Counted from the first letter of the stretch, positions 1 to 8,315 are shown. The stretch is DNA of 64,000 nucleotides from Archangium sp. (GCA_030695565.1 JAUYRZ010000078.1:39272-103271), one strand, 5' to 3'. The notes: generated from the sequence alone by a model not told the origin. Program-made: numbers and translations.

Positions 1-95
1 ACCAGCCACACGGCGCTGACGGTCTCGCGGTGCTTGCTGAGCCATTTCCCCCAGTCGGCGGGCGACTTCAACGTGAGCACCTCTTCAGCCGACAT
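1..95 (-). CDS. YdeI/OmpD-associated-like protein, N-terminal fragment
   Basis: Only the first 31 codons are in the window; the rest lies beyond base 1. The start is ATG at 95-93, three bases after the stop of the next gene upstream, so the two are probably co-transcribed. The visible residues contain SPADWGKWLSKH and then SAVWL, which resembles the opening of YdeI/OmpD-associated family proteins (a Trp-rich start of a small cytoplasmic protein of poorly known role). The assignment rests on this short match and could be wrong. Confidence 0.55.
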   Translation of the reverse strand, partial: MSAEEVLTLKSPADWGKWLSKHRETVSAVWL

Positions 96-98
96 GAC

Positions 99-644
99 TC
101 ACAGACCCTGAACTGCGATCTCGCGGCCCCAGTACTTGTTCTCGCGCAGCTTGAGGCCGCCCTTCACCGCCTTCGCGGTCTTCGGGCCCACGAAGAAGCC
201 CTTGGGGTGCGTCTTGCGGAAGGTCTTCTTGATCCAGTTGTCGATCTCGTTGAACAGCGTCTTGAACTTCTCAGGCGCGGGATCTTTGCGGCCGGTCTGC
301 TGGGTGATCTCCAGCTCGGCCCAGAGCTGACCTGCGACCAGCTCGCCTTCCTCGTTCTTCGTGCAGCGCCCCCAGAAGATGACGGGGGAGCGCACTTCAT
401 CGATGCGCCACTGGCCCTTGTCCTTGCCGCGTTTGAGCTTGTCGACCAGCGCGGGGCCGATGTCGCTGGCCACCAGGTAGACGTCTTCTTCGGGGAGCTT
501 GTCGAAGTTCTCCTCGCACGCCTTGAAGGTCACCCAATCAGGCGGGACACGCCGGGGATAGACCTCCATGTTGTTCCGTTCGAGGAATCGGAGAAAGGCG
601 AGCTCGTCGTCTCGCTCCATGAAGATTGCCAGCTGGGTCGCCAT
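99..644 (-). CDS. conserved hypothetical cytoplasmic protein
   Basis: 181 aa with ATG start, no signal peptide and no membrane segment. The protein is rich in Lys, Glu and Trp (for example NWIKKTFRKTHPKGFF near residue 135) and I recognise no catalytic motif. It begins 27 bp from the divergent carboxypeptidase gene, and the minus strand has TAGTAC nine bases before the ATG. That hexamer overlaps the TACTAG used on the plus strand. It is followed three bases downstream by the YdeI-like gene. Function unknown; coding is supported by codon bias and tight spacing. Confidence 0.8.
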   Translation of the reverse strand: MATQLAIFMERDDELAFLRFLERNNMEVYPRRVPPDWVTFKACEENFDKLPEEDVYLVASDIGPALVDKLKRGKDKGQWRIDEVRSPVIFWGRCTKNEEGELVAGQLWAELEITQQTGRKDPAPEKFKTLFNEIDNWIKKTFRKTHPKGFFVGPKTAKAVKGGLKLRENKYWGREIAVQGL

Positions 645-653
645 GCGCGTGCC

Positions 654-660
654 GTACTAG
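654..660. promoter_or_regulatory. shared bidirectional -10-like core between divergent genes
   Basis: The heptamer GTACTAG reads TACTAG toward the gene at 672 (11 nt before its ATG) and TAGTAC toward the gene ending at 644 (9 nt before its ATG). Only 27 bp separate the two start codons. Both promoters must therefore lie in this gap or reach into the opposite coding sequence, and both leaders must be a few nucleotides long. Assignment is by position and similarity only. Confidence 0.4.
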
Positions 661-671
661 AAGACACGCCC

Positions 672-2147
672 ATGAACGAGAACCTCTTCACCCGAATGCA
701 GGAGCTTCGTGATCTGGCCGGGGTGATCGGGCTGGCCAGCTGGGATCAAGAGACCTACCTCCCGAAGAAGGCCGAAGGGGGCCGGGCCGCGCAGCTGGGC
801 ACCCTGCAGGCGCTCCATCACGAGCGGCTGGTCGATGAACGGCTGGGTGCGTGGCTGGCCGAGGCGAAACCGTCGACCCCCGATGAAGTGGCCATGGTGC
901 GCATCCTGGCGAAGGAGCGGGACCGCGCGGTCAAGGTGCCTTCCCGCCTGGTGAAGGCGCTCGCCGAGGCGCAGTCGCACGCGTTGTCGGCGTGGCGAGA
1001 GGCGCGCGACAAGAAGGACTTCAAGGTCTTCCGGCCCCACGTGCAGAAGCTGCTCGAGCTGCGCCGCGAGATGGCCGACGCCTGGGGTCACGACGGCGAG
1101 CGGTACGACGCGCTGCTGGAAAACTATGAGCCGGGCATGCGGGTGAAGCGGCTGCTTCCCGTACTCGGTGGGTTGCGCAGCAAGCTGGTGCCGCTGGTGC
1201 AGGCGATCGACGCGCGGCCGCCTCCGAAGCGGATCTTCGAGGGGAAGACCTTCGATACCGAAGCGCAGTGGAAGTTCACCCTGCACCTGCTCGAGTCGAT
1301 GGGCTTCGATCTCGAGGCCGGCCGGCAGGATCGCAGCACGCACCCGTTCACCGGCGGCACCGGGCTCTACGACGTGCGGCTCACCACGCGGGTGTTCGAG
1401 AACCTGCCGCTCTCCAGCGTGTTCAGCACCATTCACGAAGGCGGCCATGGGCTCTACGAGCAGGGCTTCTCGCCCGAGCACGAGCGCACCACGCTGGCGC
1501 AGACGCCTTCGATGGGGCTCCACGAGTCGCAGTCGCGGCTCTGGGAGAACGTCATCGGCCGCAGCGAGTCGTTCTGGACGTACTTCTACCCGCGCTACCG
1601 AGACGCCTTCCGCGAGCAGCTCAAAGACGTCTCGCTGCCGGACTTCTTGCGCGAAGTGAACCGGGTCGAGCGCAGCTTCATCCGCGTGGAGGCCGACGAG
1701 GTCACCTACAACCTGCACATCGTCTTGCGCACCGAGCTCGAGGTGGAGCTCATTCGCGGCAACCTGCAGGCGGCCGATCTCGAAGGCGCATGGAACCAGA
1801 AGACGAAGGAGCTGCTGCAGCTCGAGGTGCCTTCGGTGAACCAGGGCGTGCTCCAGGACATTCACTGGGCCTACGGCGAGTTCGGCTACTTCCCCACCTA
1901 CGCGCTGGGAAATCTGTACGCCGCGTCGTTGTGGAAGGCGATCAACCGCGACATCAGCGGGCTCGATGAGTCCATTCGGCAGGGCGAGCTTTCGCCGGTG
2001 AAGAACTGGCTGCGCGAGAAGGTGCACCGCGAGGGGTTCCGCACCGACGCGGAGTCGCTCATCACCCGCGTCACAGGGGCCGGGCTCACCGACGAAGACT
2101 TCGTCTCGTATTTGAAGATGAAATACGGCGCGCTCTACGGCATCTGA
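672..2147 (+). CDS. M32 family (Taq-type) metallocarboxypeptidase
   Basis: 491 aa, close to the usual length of about 500 for M32 carboxypeptidases, which remove C-terminal residues using one catalytic metal. The zinc motif HEGGH is at residues 255-259. Downstream are HESQSRLWEN, which carries the further Glu ligand of the family, and the conserved RVEADEVTYNLHI stretch. The ATG at 672 is chosen because homology starts there (MNENLFTRMQELRDLAGV) and because the frame open upstream lies over the opposite gene. No signal peptide, so cytoplasmic. The YceI gene starts 6 bp after the stop. Confidence 0.95.
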   Translation: MNENLFTRMQELRDLAGVIGLASWDQETYLPKKAEGGRAAQLGTLQALHHERLVDERLGAWLAEAKPSTPDEVAMVRILAKERDRAVKVPSRLVKALAEAQSHALSAWREARDKKDFKVFRPHVQKLLELRREMADAWGHDGERYDALLENYEPGMRVKRLLPVLGGLRSKLVPLVQAIDARPPPKRIFEGKTFDTEAQWKFTLHLLESMGFDLEAGRQDRSTHPFTGGTGLYDVRLTTRVFENLPLSSVFSTIHEGGHGLYEQGFSPEHERTTLAQTPSMGLHESQSRLWENVIGRSESFWTYFYPRYRDAFREQLKDVSLPDFLREVNRVERSFIRVEADEVTYNLHIVLRTELEVELIRGNLQAADLEGAWNQKTKELLQLEVPSVNQGVLQDIHWAYGEFGYFPTYALGNLYAASLWKAINRDISGLDESIRQGELSPVKNWLREKVHREGFRTDAESLITRVTGAGLTDEDFVSYLKMKYGALYGI

Positions 2148-2153
2148 GGAACC

Positions 2154-2774
2154 ATGCGCATCGCTCTCGTCTCGCTTCTGCTCGTTTTCGCTGCCTGCAA
2201 GCCCTCGAACAACGCGGCGCCCAAAGCGACTTCTGCCGCGGTCATCGCTGAGCCAGCGGCCGTGGCCCCCATCGAAGGGGCGGTCGCGTACCCCTTCACG
2301 CAGGCTGATTCCAAACTCACGTGGCTGGGGCAGAAGGTGACCGGCAAACACGAAGGCAGCTTCGGCGTGTTCGGCGGCATCATCGAACTGGTCGGCGGTG
2401 ACGTGACGAAGAGCCGGGTGCGCGCGGAGATCGACATGAGCTCGCTCTCCACGACGCCTGAGAAGCTGGCGGCTCACCTGAAGAGCGACGACTTCTTCGG
2501 CGTGGAGAAGTTCCCCCGCGCGACGTTCGTGTCGACGGCGATTCAGAAGACCGGCGAGACGTATTCGGTGACCGGCAACCTCACGATGCACGGCGCCACG
2601 AGGGCGATCACGTTCCCCGCGAGCATCACCGTGTCCGACGCAGAGGTGACGGTGAACGCCGAGTTCGCGATCAACCGCAAAGAGTTCGGCATCGTGTACC
2701 CGGGCAAGCCCGACGATTTGATCGCCGATGACGTCGCGCTCAAGCTCGAGCTCCACGCCAAGAAGAAGATATGA
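2154..2774 (+). CDS. YceI-like lipoprotein
   Basis: 206 aa. It has a lipoprotein signal with lipobox VFAAC (Cys15) and then a low-complexity Ala/Pro linker. From about residue 45 there is a YceI-like beta-barrel domain (TQADSKLTWLGQKVTGKHEG, later KSDDFFGVEKFPRATF and GNLTMHGATRAI). YceI proteins bind isoprenoid-type lipids in a lipocalin-like pocket; the ligand here is unknown. Probably anchored in the cell envelope. It lies 6 bp after the carboxypeptidase gene, so likely co-transcribed, and is followed by a dispersed hairpin repeat. Confidence 0.9.
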   Translation: MRIALVSLLLVFAACKPSNNAAPKATSAAVIAEPAAVAPIEGAVAYPFTQADSKLTWLGQKVTGKHEGSFGVFGGIIELVGGDVTKSRVRAEIDMSSLSTTPEKLAAHLKSDDFFGVEKFPRATFVSTAIQKTGETYSVTGNLTMHGATRAITFPASITVSDAEVTVNAEFAINRKEFGIVYPGKPDDLIADDVALKLELHAKKKI

Positions 2775-2780
2775 ATCAAC

Positions 2781-2821
2781 TGTCTCCCTCTCCCCGAGGG
2801 GGAGAGGGTCGGGGAGAGGGC
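2781..2821. repeat. dispersed hairpin repeat (type A), 41 bp
   Basis: Inverted arms CCCTCTCCCC and GGGGAGAGGG are followed by TCGGGGAGAGGGC. The 41 bp are identical to the copy at 38534-38574. The 3' end (GGGGAGAGGG) lies five bases before the ATG at 2826, so the repeat itself appears to supply the Shine-Dalgarno sequence for the MoaD-MoaE gene. Confidence 0.85.
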
Positions 2822-2825
2822 ATTC

Positions 2826-3488
2826 ATGAAAACCACCGTGCGCTTCTTCGCCGCAGCCAGAGAACGAGCGAAGAGAACCACGCTCGAACTCGACCTCCCC
2901 GCGGGCTCCACCGTCGCAGACCTGACGAAGAAGCTGCTGCAAGAGCTCCCCGAGCTCGCCCCACTTCTCCCGAAACTCCGCATCGCGGTCGCCGAAGAGT
3001 TCGCCGCCCCTGAAGACCTGATCCCCGAAGGCGCCGAAGTCGCGCTCATCCCGCCCGTGGCCGGCGGCAGCGGAGGCCTCTTCCGCCTCCAGGACACACC
3101 GCTCTCCCTGCAAGAGGCCATCGACGCGGTCGCCTCCGTCAGCCAGGGCGGCCTGGTCACCTTCTCGGGGGCGGTCCGCGATCACTCCAAGGGCAAACGC
3201 GTCACGCGCCTCGACTACGAAGCCTACGGCCCGATGGCGCAGAAGAAGCTCGCGCAGATCGGCGCCGAAGCGCGCGAGAAATGGCCGGGCACGCAGGTGG
3301 CCGTGTTGCACCGCCTGGGCACGCTGGTCCCCGGGGAGCTCGCCGTGGTGATCGCCGTCTCGGCCCCGCACCGCAAAGAGGCCTTCCGTGCCTGCGAGTA
3401 CGTCATCGATCGCCTGAAAGAAGACGTGCCCATCTGGAAGAAGGAATTCGCCGAAGACGGCGAGGTGTGGGTGGGGCTGGGGCCCTGA
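2826..3488 (+). CDS. MoaD-MoaE fusion, molybdopterin synthase
   Basis: 220 aa. Residues 1-81 form a MoaD ubiquitin-like domain ending in the Gly-Gly that must become a thiocarboxylate. Residues about 85-220 form MoaE, with VTFSGAVRDH, HRLG and the active-site-like VPIWKKE near the C-terminus. Molybdopterin synthase converts cPMP to molybdopterin in molybdenum cofactor synthesis. Here Gly-Gly (80-81) is internal, followed by SGG, so the chain must be cut after Gly81 to work conventionally. Mycobacterial MoaX is a comparable fusion that is processed after its Gly-Gly. No other moa gene is nearby. Confidence 0.93.
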   Translation: MKTTVRFFAAARERAKRTTLELDLPAGSTVADLTKKLLQELPELAPLLPKLRIAVAEEFAAPEDLIPEGAEVALIPPVAGGSGGLFRLQDTPLSLQEAIDAVASVSQGGLVTFSGAVRDHSKGKRVTRLDYEAYGPMAQKKLAQIGAEAREKWPGTQVAVLHRLGTLVPGELAVVIAVSAPHRKEAFRACEYVIDRLKEDVPIWKKEFAEDGEVWVGLGP

Positions 3489-3565
3489 CACACGAGGTGC
3501 TGTTTCCCGGTTTTTCGGCTAAGGGCAGGGCTTCTTTCCGGGCCGAACAGACAGGGAAACCAGAC

Positions 3566-5611
3566 ATGATCTCGAGACACCTCCGCTTCGCGTTCTTTGG
3601 AGGCCTGCTCGGCCTTCTCGTGGCGCTCACTCCGGGCTGCCAGAAAAAGTGCGCCGTCGACACCTGCGCTGGCTGCTGCACCGAGAAAAACGAGTGCGTC
3701 ACCGACACCTCGGCCACCCAGTGTGGCGTCGCCGGTGCGAGCTGTTCTTCGTGTGCGACCGACCAGGTGTGTACCGATGGCGCCTGTGCGACGCTGGTGG
3801 TGATCGTGGAAGACGCGGGCGTGGACGCCGGTCCTCCGCCCTGCACCAACGACTTCGCCTGCGGGCCGGGCAAGATCTGCAATGCCGTCTCGGGTGAGTG
3901 CGTGATGGGGAGCCCGTGCAACGAGGACTACGAGTGCCAGTCGATGAACTCCGAAGACCGCTGCTACCAGTACGGCCAGCAGTGCACCTGCGACAAGACG
4001 CCGAACGGTGGCGGTACCTGCCGCCTGCGCAAGGGCCCCTGTGAAGAGTGTACGGTTCTGCCTGACGGGGGCGGCGCTCACTTCGAGTGCGGCGAGGACG
4101 TGGTCATCTTCGGGCCGCCGGGCATCGGGGCGGGCCGGTGCAAGACGTTGCCGAATGACATGACGGGCAAGAAGTTCTGCAGCTACCAGCGTGTCGGTCA
4201 GTGCGCTTGCGGCACCATCGACGACGGCACCGGCTTCTGCCGCCCGCAGTCGAACAGCTGCGAGTCGGTCGGCTGCAACCTCGACAAGGATTGCCCTTCG
4301 GGCGCGGTGTGCAGCGTGAACCGGCCTGACGCCGGCGCGAACGCGTGCGGTGGCGTGTGCGTGCCCCGTTGCCGCTGGGACTTCGCTGAGAAGCGCGAAG
4401 CTTCGCCAGGGTGCCCGCCAGGCCTCACCTGCTGGGTCGACTCTGCCAACCTGAACGCTGACTCGATCTACTACGGCGCGGGTCGCTGCAAGCCGCCTTG
4501 CGCGGGCAACGCGGACTGCCAACCTTCGGGCGGCAACCCCTTCGGCGGCACCAACCTGAAGTGCGAAGGCGAACTGCTCGACGACGGCACTCGCTCACCC
4601 AAACGCTGCCGGGCCAACGGCGCGTGCATGGACACCGCTGAGTGCGAAGAGCTGAGGGACGCAGGGCCGTACATCGGTTACTGCGACCGCGGTTCGTTCG
4701 TGTGCAGATCCGACTGCCGCACGGGCACGGACCCCCTCACCGGCACCCCTTTCACGGACTGCCGCCCCCCGTTCTCGTGCAACAACAACGCAGGAGTGAA
4801 CTTCTGCAAGCTGGAGACCTGCAAGGAGCAGGGCGGCGCCGGCATCGCCTGCGCGCAGGGTGAGTACTGCTGCGGCGACGACAAGAACTTCGACGGTACG
4901 CCCGACCCCTGCCCGCCGCTCGCGCAGCAGAACCCGGCGGGTTGCTACAAGGCGCCGACGCCTCCGTTCTGCACCGAGTGTGGAGCGGGCAACGACTTCA
5001 GCATGGGCGTCGATTCGATGGTCCAGGCGATGGCCGACCAGGAGTGCGCCGTGCAGGCCGCTCCGTCGTGGGCGCCGTGCGCGAACGGTTCGAAGAGCCC
5101 GAACTGCAGCCCGCTGATTCCGAAGTGCCAGTACGCGGGTGATCGCGCGCCCATGATGGCGGGCATCGCGGTGTGCATGCTGCCCTCGGTCAACGACGTC
5201 GGCACGGTCTTGCTGCGCTACGGCGAGACCCCCAAGGCGCAGATCGCCTGCCCGACCAACTACTCGGTCAGCTTCGTGCGGCCGCAGCCCAACCCCTCGC
5301 AGGGGGTCGGCTACTGCAACACGAACGCAGACTGCAGCGTGTTGACCGATGGTGGCGTCAGCGACGCCGGCGTGTGCGAGCCCGACCCGCTGCTGCGCCA
5401 GATGGATGGTGGGTTGCTCAAGGCCTGCCGCTGCGATGCGAAGTCGGGTGCAGCTCAGTGCCCGAACGGCACGGCGCCGATTGGTGAGGTGCGTTCGTTC
5501 TGCAAGGACGGCGTGACCGGGTCTCGCCAGTACTGCATCGAGACGGCGGTCTGCACGCCGCCGCGTGGGTCGGTCTACAAGGCCACCACCGAGTTCGGCT
5601 GCGGTCTGTAA
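3566..5611 (+). CDS. large cysteine-rich lipoprotein of unknown function
   Basis: 681 aa. The signal peptide ends in LTPGC (Cys25). The rest is packed with cysteines in short EGF-like or knottin-like spacings (DTCAGCC, GACATL, CGPGK, CNEDYECQS) separated by Asp/Gly linkers such as VEDAGVDAG. No enzymatic motif is seen. Such Cys-rich, Asp-Ala-Gly-linked lipoproteins are typical of myxobacterial outer surfaces. The ATG at 3566 is preceded by AGGGAAA. TAAGGG at 3520-3525 could be a -10 element, but no clear -35 is visible. The gene ends against a hairpin shared with the convergent FKBP gene. Confidence 0.85.
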   Translation: MISRHLRFAFFGGLLGLLVALTPGCQKKCAVDTCAGCCTEKNECVTDTSATQCGVAGASCSSCATDQVCTDGACATLVVIVEDAGVDAGPPPCTNDFACGPGKICNAVSGECVMGSPCNEDYECQSMNSEDRCYQYGQQCTCDKTPNGGGTCRLRKGPCEECTVLPDGGGAHFECGEDVVIFGPPGIGAGRCKTLPNDMTGKKFCSYQRVGQCACGTIDDGTGFCRPQSNSCESVGCNLDKDCPSGAVCSVNRPDAGANACGGVCVPRCRWDFAEKREASPGCPPGLTCWVDSANLNADSIYYGAGRCKPPCAGNADCQPSGGNPFGGTNLKCEGELLDDGTRSPKRCRANGACMDTAECEELRDAGPYIGYCDRGSFVCRSDCRTGTDPLTGTPFTDCRPPFSCNNNAGVNFCKLETCKEQGGAGIACAQGEYCCGDDKNFDGTPDPCPPLAQQNPAGCYKAPTPPFCTECGAGNDFSMGVDSMVQAMADQECAVQAAPSWAPCANGSKSPNCSPLIPKCQYAGDRAPMMAGIAVCMLPSVNDVGTVLLRYGETPKAQIACPTNYSVSFVRPQPNPSQGVGYCNTNADCSVLTDGGVSDAGVCEPDPLLRQMDGGLLKACRCDAKSGAAQCPNGTAPIGEVRSFCKDGVTGSRQYCIETAVCTPPRGSVYKATTEFGCGL

Positions 5612-5619
5612 TCCACTCG

Positions 5620-5661
5620 CTCCCTCTCCCTGCGAACGCGTGCGAACGCGGGGAGAGGGAG
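5620..5661. terminator. bidirectional hairpin (type A repeat) between convergent genes
   Basis: Perfect 11-bp inverted arms CTCCCTCTCCC (5620-5630) and GGGAGAGGGAG (5651-5661). The 20-nt loop is an exact tandem duplication of TGCGAACGCG. It lies 8 bp after one stop codon and 1 bp from the stop of the opposing gene, where it could end transcription from both sides. There is no long T-tract. Confidence 0.6.
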
Positions 5662-5662
5662 A

Positions 5663-6121
5663 CTACGGCGTGCTCTTCATCTTCACGTTGAAGATGAGGA
5701 TCGCGTTGCCGGGAATGCCCTGCGTCCCGTCTTCGCCGTAGCCCAGCGAGGGCGGGATGATCAGCTGCCGCTCGCCGTTGACCAGCATCCCGGGCACGCC
5801 GAGGTCCCAGCCGCGAATGACGCGGCCGGTGCCCAGGCGGAACTGAAAGCCCGCCGCCTGGTTGCTGTCGAACTGCGTGCCGTCAGCCAGCCAGCCCGTG
5901 TAGTTCATGGTGACGAGCTGGCCGTCGGCTGCGATCCCACCATCGCCCACGGTGATGTCGCGGAGGTACATGCCGCTCACCTTGGTCGAGTTGGCGAGGT
6001 CCACCCCGAGCGCGGGCGCGTAGGTCGCGGTGTCGAGGTCAGTCACCGGCGGCGGGGCACAGGTCAGAAACGCCAGGGCAGAGATCAGCAGGGTCTTTCG
6101 CACCCGCTGCTCATAGTTCAC
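5663..6121 (-). CDS. FKBP-type peptidyl-prolyl cis-trans isomerase, exported
   Basis: 152 aa. A basic N-terminus and hydrophobic stretch (LLISALAFLTC) indicate export, and a poor lipobox leaves lipidation uncertain. Residues about 50-152 form one FKBP domain with VTMNYTGWLADGTQFDS, GRVIRGWDLGVPGM and the aromatic LIIPPSLGYG segment. The family catalyses proline isomerisation during folding. The start is GTG in a GTGA overlap with a possible small ORF upstream. Last gene of a leftward set with Nudix and glpD. Confidence 0.92.
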   Translation of the reverse strand: MNYEQRVRKTLLISALAFLTCAPPPVTDLDTATYAPALGVDLANSTKVSGMYLRDITVGDGGIAADGQLVTMNYTGWLADGTQFDSNQAAGFQFRLGTGRVIRGWDLGVPGMLVNGERQLIIPPSLGYGEDGTQGIPGNAILIFNVKMKSTP

Positions 6122-6204
6122 TTGTTCATCATCGCGAACATCGCATCGAGGTCGGCCCGCGACCCAAGGCGCCCCTTCCCGGAGAATTGGTAGCCGAACA
6201 CCAC
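6118..6204 (-). CDS. possible 28-aa ORF or gene remnant between glpD and FKBP
   Basis: The frame reads VVFGYQFSGKGRLGSRADLD and then AMFAMMNK. It uses a GTG start with AAGG a few bases upstream, and its TGA overlaps the GTG of the FKBP gene (GTGA). About 25 of 28 codons end in G or C, as in real genes here. The in-frame sequence is open further upstream until it enters glpD. It resembles the tail of a longer protein, so it could be a remnant. No function is suggested. Confidence 0.33.
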   Translation of the reverse strand: MVFGYQFSGKGRLGSRADLDAMFAMMNK

Positions 6205-6232
6205 CTCGCCCTTCGAGGGCGTGATTCGACTC

Positions 6233-7876
6233 TCAGGTTTTGAAGGTGCGGGTCGAGGCCACCACGGAGCGGTACTTCTCCAGCTCGGCCTGAGTGCGCT
6301 CAGGGCTCCAGTCGAGCTTCTTCGCGACTCGCTGAGCGACCTTCTCCGCGATGCCCAGGCCCTGGTCGCGGGCGCGCAGCACGAGCGGAATGCGGCGCGA
6401 GATGACGTCGTCCAGCGTGCGCGCCAGCTCGACGTCGATCGCTTCATCCACCTGCGCGAAGATCGACGGCAGCTCGGGGTCGAGGCGATCGAATGCGCTC
6501 GCATCTGCCTTGCCGCGGGCGATCAGCGTCGGCGCTCGCACGCCGTATTCCCCAGCCAGATAGCGCGCACCATCCGCAGGCAGCGCGGGGTCCGCGAGGG
6601 ACTTTTCGAGTGCGACCAGCGCCTCGTCTGACTCTTCCAACCCTTGCGCACCCGGCAGCGGCCGCGTCGCCGTGGTCGACCTGGTCGTCACGCCGAGTTG
6701 CTTGATCGCGTGGTCGACGACTTCCGCAGCCATGCGCCGGAACGTGGTCAGCTTGCCACCCGCGATCGTCACGAAGCCGGGCGAGTCGTAGATCTCATGC
6801 TCACGCGAGACCGCCGAAGCGCCTTCGCTCTCGTCATCGGGCTTGAGCAACGGCCGCAGCCCCGACCACGTCGCCAGCACGTCTTCGGTGACCAGCTCCG
6901 CGGTGGGGAAATACGAGTTGGCCGTCTCCAGCAGGTAGTCGACGTCGTGTTTGGTCGGGTTCACCGAGTCGGGCGAGCCGTCGAAGAACGTGTCGGTGGT
7001 GCCGACCACCGTGCGCCCCAGCCCCCACGGAATGCAGAACACCGCCCGCTTGTCCCGCGGCGAGCTCATCATCAACGCGTGCTTCACCGGCAACCGCGCG
7101 CTGTCGATCACCACGTGAATGCCCTTGGTGGGCTTCAAGATGGCCGGCTCGCTGGCGAGCGCGCGCACTTCATCGCTCCACGGGCCGGTCGCGTTGATCA
7201 CCACCTTCGCCTTCGCCTCGATCAGGGCGCCGGTCTCGAAGTCGGTCACCACCACGCCGCTGATCTTCCCCGCCGCGTCACGCAGCAGCTTGCCGGCCTT
7301 CGCGTGATTGACCACCACGGCGCCGAGTGACTGCGCATCGAGCGCGCACTCCAGGGTCAGCCGCGCGTCGTCGGTGACGCAGTCGTAGTAGAGGATGCCG
7401 CCGTTCAACCCCGTCGAGCGCAGCTTCGGCTCGAGCGCGAGCGTCTTCTTGGCGCCGAAGGTGGTGTGGTTTCGGTAGTTCCCGAAGAAACACAACGCGT
7501 CGTAGATCCACAGGCCGAGCGCGAGCGTGGCCAGCCATCGCCGGTCGCCCTTGAAGTTGGTCACCAGGAAGGGGAGCGGCCGCACCAGATGCCGCGCCAG
7601 CTTCATCAAGAGCTTCCGCTCGTTGACCGACTCGAACACCAGGCCCAGCTCACCCTGCTCGAGATACCGGAGCCCGCCGTGAATCAGCTTGGAGGACTTC
7701 GATGAAGTGCCCGCACCGAAGTCGAGCTTCTCGACCAGCGCGACCTTCAGGCCCCGCAACGCCGCGTCGCGCGCGATGCCGCTGCCGGTGATGCCGCCGC
7801 CGACCACGACCAGGTCGAAGGCTTCTTCGCCCAATCGCTTCAGGGCTGCTGCGCGTCTCGAGTTCGGGGTGTCCAC
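6233..7876 (-). CDS. glpD: aerobic glycerol-3-phosphate dehydrogenase
   Basis: 547 aa FAD enzyme that oxidises sn-glycerol-3-phosphate to dihydroxyacetone phosphate and passes electrons to quinone at the membrane. An N-terminal dinucleotide motif DLVVVGGGITGSGIARDAA (from about residue 18) binds FAD, followed by LVEKLDFGAGTSSKSSKLIH and GGLRYLEQ. The C-terminal domain has PLPGAQGLEE, and the C-terminal helices end in STRTFKT. The GTG start lies 10 bp after the Nudix stop, so it is likely in the same transcript. No glpF or glpK in the window. Confidence 0.96.
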   Translation of the reverse strand: MDTPNSRRAAALKRLGEEAFDLVVVGGGITGSGIARDAALRGLKVALVEKLDFGAGTSSKSSKLIHGGLRYLEQGELGLVFESVNERKLLMKLARHLVRPLPFLVTNFKGDRRWLATLALGLWIYDALCFFGNYRNHTTFGAKKTLALEPKLRSTGLNGGILYYDCVTDDARLTLECALDAQSLGAVVVNHAKAGKLLRDAAGKISGVVVTDFETGALIEAKAKVVINATGPWSDEVRALASEPAILKPTKGIHVVIDSARLPVKHALMMSSPRDKRAVFCIPWGLGRTVVGTTDTFFDGSPDSVNPTKHDVDYLLETANSYFPTAELVTEDVLATWSGLRPLLKPDDESEGASAVSREHEIYDSPGFVTIAGGKLTTFRRMAAEVVDHAIKQLGVTTRSTTATRPLPGAQGLEESDEALVALEKSLADPALPADGARYLAGEYGVRAPTLIARGKADASAFDRLDPELPSIFAQVDEAIDVELARTLDDVISRRIPLVLRARDQGLGIAEKVAQRVAKKLDWSPERTQAELEKYRSVVASTRTFKT

Positions 7877-7886
7877 GTCGTACGGC

Positions 7887-8315
7887 TCAGATCTTCCGGC
7901 GCTTTCCGGTGCGCTTGTAGGTGAGGTAGTCGCTCACGATGGTGGCGTGATCGAAGACGAGTTCGTTCAGCGGGAGGGCGTCGATGCCGAAGGCCTTCGC
8001 GTCGGCCGCGTCGTCACTGCCTTTGGGGTCGCCTTGCGCCCAGCCGATGAAGACGGTGCTGATGGTGTGCTTGCGGGGATCGCGGGCGGGGTCGGAGTAG
8101 GTGAAGAACTGCTCCGTCAGGTCGACCTCGAGGCCGGTCTCTTCACGGACCTCACGAATGCAGGCGGCGTGCAGGGTCTCGCCCTCGTCCACGAAGCCGC
8201 CGGGCAGCGCCCAGCCGATGGGCTCGTTGCTGCGCTTGATCAGCACGATTCGATCGCCCGAAAGCTGAACGATGCAATCCACCGTCGGGGTCGGGTTTTT
8301 GTACTGAGGGGCCAT
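7887..8315 (-). CDS. Nudix hydrolase
   Basis: About 142 aa. The Nudix box GGFVDEGETLHAACIREVRE, then ETGLEVD, fits GX5EX7REUXEEXGU and binds the metals that cleave a nucleoside diphosphate linked to another group. PGGFVDEGE with an upstream WALPG resembles ADP-ribose or NADH-type subfamilies, but the substrate cannot be told. The ATG at 8315 (MAPQYKNPTPTVD) is preferred over an upstream start at 8354 because homology begins there; TAAGAC lies 10 nt before it. Heads a leftward unit with glpD. Confidence 0.9.
   Translation of the reverse strand: MAPQYKNPTPTVDCIVQLSGDRIVLIKRSNEPIGWALPGGFVDEGETLHAACIREVREETGLEVDLTEQFFTYSDPARDPRKHTISTVFIGWAQGDPKGSDDAADAKAFGIDALPLNELVFDHATIVSDYLTYKRTGKRRKI

Noticed and set aside
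657..3491. A 944-codon open frame on the minus strand opposite the carboxypeptidase, YceI and MoaDE genes
   Set aside because: Its product is a His/Arg/Leu-rich low-information sequence typical of antisense frames in GC-rich genes; the plus-strand genes have clear domains.
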